DNA from: a virus
Length of the DNA: 64,000 bases
Direction: 5' to 3' (one strand)
IMG/VR virus record: IMGVR_UViG_3300035698_034402
Coordinates: 20,989 to 84,988 of that record
Shown one piece after another: positions 62,102-64,000 of this stretch (position 1 is its first letter; every line of letters starts with the position of its first letter). Position numbers and translations under genes: made by a program. Under the pieces are notes generated by a model. That model saw only the letters and a list, made by a program, of their open reading frames with translations. It was not told where the DNA came from and did not search any database.

Positions 62102-62626
62102 ATGATAGCAGCACGTGAAATCGCCCGCGAGGGCGTCAGTTGGGCGGCCATACGGCGGTATGGCCGTCAGCTTTTTCCGCAGGGGGTTGCTTGGCAAGAT
62201 CTGGACCGCCGTAGCGAGGTTCCAGCGGAGGCGGCCCTGTGCATTTGCGCGGTTTACCATTTGACCGAGCGCCGAGTGTTGACGGAGGCGGAGGCCCTAT
62301 CTGCCTTGGCCTTTCATTGTGAAAGCGTAACGCGTTACGCGCGGACTGTGGAAAAGAGCCTACTCCCGTTTTTGGATGGAGAAGCTGAGCTGGCGGATCT
62401 TGCGTTGCCCGCGGCAATGTTGGAAATTCTGGACGGGCGCTGGGTGCGTTTCGGGCGCGGGCAACTCTTCGATGTCGAGAAGCAGCAAGCGCTTGATTTT
62501 CACGCTCTGGCTACTCCAGAGCACTGGTGGAAGCATCTCTGGTCGCATTGCCTTAGCTTACTTCAATTGCTTGTTAGACTTTACCCATTAGAGGAGCGGG
62601 ACCATGATGCTGAACACGACGCGTAA
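62102..62626 (+). CDS. Unknown helical protein (174 aa)
   Basis: The protein starts directly after the previous stop and overlaps the next gene by 23 bp. It is helical with many Ala/Leu/Arg and some Trp residues (FHALATPEHWWKHLWSHC). The palindrome GTAACGCGTTAC lies in it (62327-62338) and is read as VTRY. Function unknown. Confidence 0.45.
   Translation: MIAAREIAREGVSWAAIRRYGRQLFPQGVAWQDLDRRSEVPAEAALCICAVYHLTERRVLTEAEALSALAFHCESVTRYARTVEKSLLPFLDGEAELADLALPAAMLEILDGRWVRFGRGQLFDVEKQQALDFHALATPEHWWKHLWSHCLSLLQLLVRLYPLEERDHDAEHDA
62327..62338. repeat. Palindrome copy 6, GTAACGCGTTAC
   Basis: An exact copy flanked by C and G (14 bp) in the unknown gene at 62102, read as VTRY. Confidence 0.75.
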
Positions 62627-63344
62627 GCAACAGCTGCAAGCGAAGATGCGGGATGAGGGGGCGTTTGCTACATCCCTGTTAGCAATTTGTCTGGACACCT
62701 ACGGTACGGACATTTTTACATGGGATCCTCGTACTTTGTGGATCAACATTGCCGAGGATTTTGGGGTAGAGCTGCTCCCGCTTAGTAAGGATAAGATCCA
62801 GGCGCTGATTCTGGTGTATACGACGGACTTGCCGCTTGTTTCTGTGGAGGCCTTTAACCATGTCTGCAACGTGCTTAGCGGCAGCGAAGCTAATTTTCGT
62901 AGCTGGGATAGGCTCGATGTTCACGAGGCCTTGTGGGGCATATACGAAATGCTGCTGCATATCGGCATCAACCGCGAAGAGGGCGAAGATCCTCCAGAGT
63001 TTGGCCACGAGGTGCGGCGCTATCTAGGCGTCATTCTACAGGAGGATGGCATTTTTGATCCTCCGGACATTTTGAAAATCGCGGAGATGGACGATGCCTT
63101 GGGACCGGAGATATGGGCTGACGACCCGCAGCTCTTTAACGCAGCCTACGATTTGCAAAAGACGAATCAGCGGGAGTTGCTGAATTTTCTGGCGCAACGC
63201 CTGGGGCAGATGATGCAGGAGATCAATAATCTACCTCTGCAACATAAAGATGCGGAGACCTGGCAGAAGTTCCGCGCCGCGACTGAGCAGTCTATTCCTC
63301 AATTACTTTCTGAACAGTCCGCTGCTACAAGTGCCCGGATGTAA
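62604..63344 (+). CDS. Unknown helical protein at the end of the structural operon (246 aa)
   Basis: GAGGAG precedes the ATG-ATG start. The protein is helical throughout (AFATSLLAICLDTYGTDIFTW; LNFLAQRLGQMMQEINNL) and acidic in parts. It has no poly-Ser block and no Cys cluster. It is the last gene before the first clear terminator. Not recognised. Confidence 0.5.
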   Translation: MMLNTTRKQQLQAKMRDEGAFATSLLAICLDTYGTDIFTWDPRTLWINIAEDFGVELLPLSKDKIQALILVYTTDLPLVSVEAFNHVCNVLSGSEANFRSWDRLDVHEALWGIYEMLLHIGINREEGEDPPEFGHEVRRYLGVILQEDGIFDPPDILKIAEMDDALGPEIWADDPQLFNAAYDLQKTNQRELLNFLAQRLGQMMQEINNLPLQHKDAETWQKFRAATEQSIPQLLSEQSAATSARM

Positions 63345-63398
63345 TTCTTGGTCACAAGCAGTGGCGTAGTATATAGTGAGTGTGGACTTTGTTCTCCT

Positions 63399-63445
63399 GG
63401 CCCCGGTGACCCGGCCGCACGCTGGTCGCCGGGGCCGCTTATTTT
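63399..63445 (+). terminator. Rho-independent terminator of the structural operon
   Basis: GGCCCCGGTGACC (63399-63411) pairs with GGTCGCCGGGGCC (63424-63436), a 13-bp GC-rich stem with one G-T wobble and a 12-base loop, followed by GCTTATTTT. It lies 55 bp after the last stop codon. Confidence 0.8.
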
Positions 63446-63460
63446 AGTCTACCAATAAGG

Positions 63461-63489
63461 TTAACTTTTGCCCTCTAGTGCGCTATATT
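63461..63489 (+). promoter_or_regulatory. Candidate promoter for the repeat-protein gene
   Basis: TTAACT (63461-63466) and TATATT (63484-63489) have the ideal 17-bp spacing and lie just after the operon terminator. Transcription would start near 63496. Confidence 0.45.
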
Positions 63490-63530
63490 TATATGCTAAA
63501 GGTATAGGTATCGTTTGGACATGTTACCTT

Positions 63531-63570
63531 GGCTCCCCGAGCATTGCCGTGCTCCGGGAGCCTTCCTTAG
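63531..63570 (+). terminator. Second hairpin, possible attenuator in the leader
   Basis: GGCTCCC-C-GAGCA (63531-63543) pairs with TGCTC-C-GGGAGCC (63550-63562) around a C-C mismatch, loop TTGCCG, then TTCCTT. It lies between the promoter candidate and the ATG at 63635, so it could end a short RNA or attenuate expression. The rest of 63345-63634 holds no gene that I can see. Confidence 0.55.
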
Positions 63571-63634
63571 TTGTCGAGCGTTCGGGCAGCCATCACTTTC
63601 CGTTCTTTGTCCTTATGTCGCAGGAGTAAACCTT

Positions 63635-64000
63635 ATGCAAACGGTCGAAGTTAAAACCCAGGAGGAACTTGACGCTGCGTTGCGGCGCGACAATGCAGTA
63701 GTTTATTGTAGGGGGAACAGTTCGTTTATAGTTCGTGGCTCGTCCACGGTGCACGCCTACGATTCGTCCACGGTGCACGCCCACGATTCATCCACGGTGC
63801 GCGCCTACGGTTCGTCCACGGTGCACGTCCACGAGTCGTCCACGGTGCACGCCTACGATTCGTCCACGGTGCACGCCCACGAGTCGTCCACGGTGCACGC
63901 CCACGAGTCGTCCACGGTGCACGCCCACGAGTCGTCCACGGTGCTCGCCTACGATTCGTCCAAGGTGCACGCCTACGATTCGTCCACGGTGCGCGCCTAC
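63635..64000 (+). CDS. Octapeptide-repeat protein (incomplete at window edge)
   Basis: ATG 63635 follows CAGGAGTAAACCTT. The first 35 residues (QTVEVKTQEELDAALRRD; VVYCRGNSSFIV) lead into regular eight-residue repeats of the form SSTVHAYD / SSTVHAHE, eleven in view, open to the window edge. Proteins of this kind (SATVEAYG-type repeats) occur in phages and gut bacteria and are predicted beta-solenoids. The start is ordinary; the gene is separated from the structural operon by terminator and promoter signals, so it may be regulated on its own. Function unknown. Confidence 0.65.
   Translation, partial: MQTVEVKTQEELDAALRRDNAVVYCRGNSSFIVRGSSTVHAYDSSTVHAHDSSTVRAYGSSTVHVHESSTVHAYDSSTVHAHESSTVHAHESSTVHAHESSTVLAYDSSKVHAYDSSTVRAY
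63740..64000 (+). repeat. 24-bp tandem repeat array
   Basis: About eleven units of TCGTCCACGGTGCACGCC followed by a two-codon variable end (TAC or CAC, then GAT or GAG). Low divergence suggests recent expansion. The array continues past the window. Confidence 0.85.

Noticed and set aside
63486-63494. T4-like late promoter (TATAAATA) on the minus strand
   Set aside because: Only one AT-rich match and no minus-strand gene follows; the + strand promoter at 63461-63489 explains the AT-rich bases better.
63593-63970. Minus-strand open frames (HRGRLVGVHRGR-type repeats)
   Set aside because: These are shadows of the 24-bp coding repeat; the + frame has a ribosome site, a non-repeat N-terminus and sensible residues.
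63740-64000. CRISPR array
   Set aside because: The 24-bp units are contiguous with no spacers and stay in one reading frame.

Overview
The window is a stretch of a large tailed bacteriophage genome. It carries almost nothing but virion genes, all on the + strand, packed head to tail with 1-50 bp overlaps or short gaps. A tail sheath, a tail tube, a tape measure and a J-like baseplate protein indicate a contractile-tailed (myovirus) particle. About 60 kb of structural genes in one block suggests a genome of jumbo or near-jumbo size. The base composition is moderately GC rich and the starts are bacterial (ATG/GTG/TTG, many with GGAG-type ribosome sites). The host cannot be named from the sequence; a heptosyltransferase-like domain is weakly compatible with a Gram-negative host.

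Layout. 1-8 kb: the end of an unidentified gene, a free-standing LAGLIDADG endonuclease built like a dead intein, and five conserved genes of unknown function, two of them glycine rich. 8-15 kb: head module with prohead protease, acidic scaffold-like protein, small accessory proteins, probable decoration protein, major capsid protein, and a family of small poly-serine proteins with recent duplications. 15-18.5 kb: probable neck/connector genes. 18.5-31.5 kb: tail sheath, tail tube, spike-like protein, an inserted RNA-guided IsrB-type nuclease gene with its structured upstream RNA, a tail assembly chaperone pair arranged for a -1 frameshift, and the tape measure. 31.5-40 kb: baseplate genes, including gp25-like and gp6/J-like proteins, interrupted by a sigma-factor-like gene. 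40-63.3 kb: a long appendage module with paralogous YPF-motif proteins, a protein of nine C-x11-C beta repeats, a large Cys-rich protein, LamG-like fibre proteins, two small membrane proteins (one holin-like) and a two-domain glycosyltransferase. 63.3-64 kb: the only clear transcriptional boundary (two hairpins and a promoter candidate), followed by a gene of octapeptide repeats that runs off the window.

How the parts fit. Protease, scaffold, capsid and decoration proteins build the head; connectors join it to a tail made from sheath, tube and tape measure with the chaperone pair; hub, wedge and fibre proteins close the distal end. Poly-serine tracts recur in at least fifteen virion proteins and are nearly absent from non-virion genes. 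The glycosyltransferase in the same cassette makes serine glycosylation of the particle a testable idea. Two homing-type elements (intein relic and IsrB) sit exactly between genes. A 12-bp palindrome, GTAACGCGTTAC, occurs six times at wide spacing and looks like a genome-wide protein-binding site.
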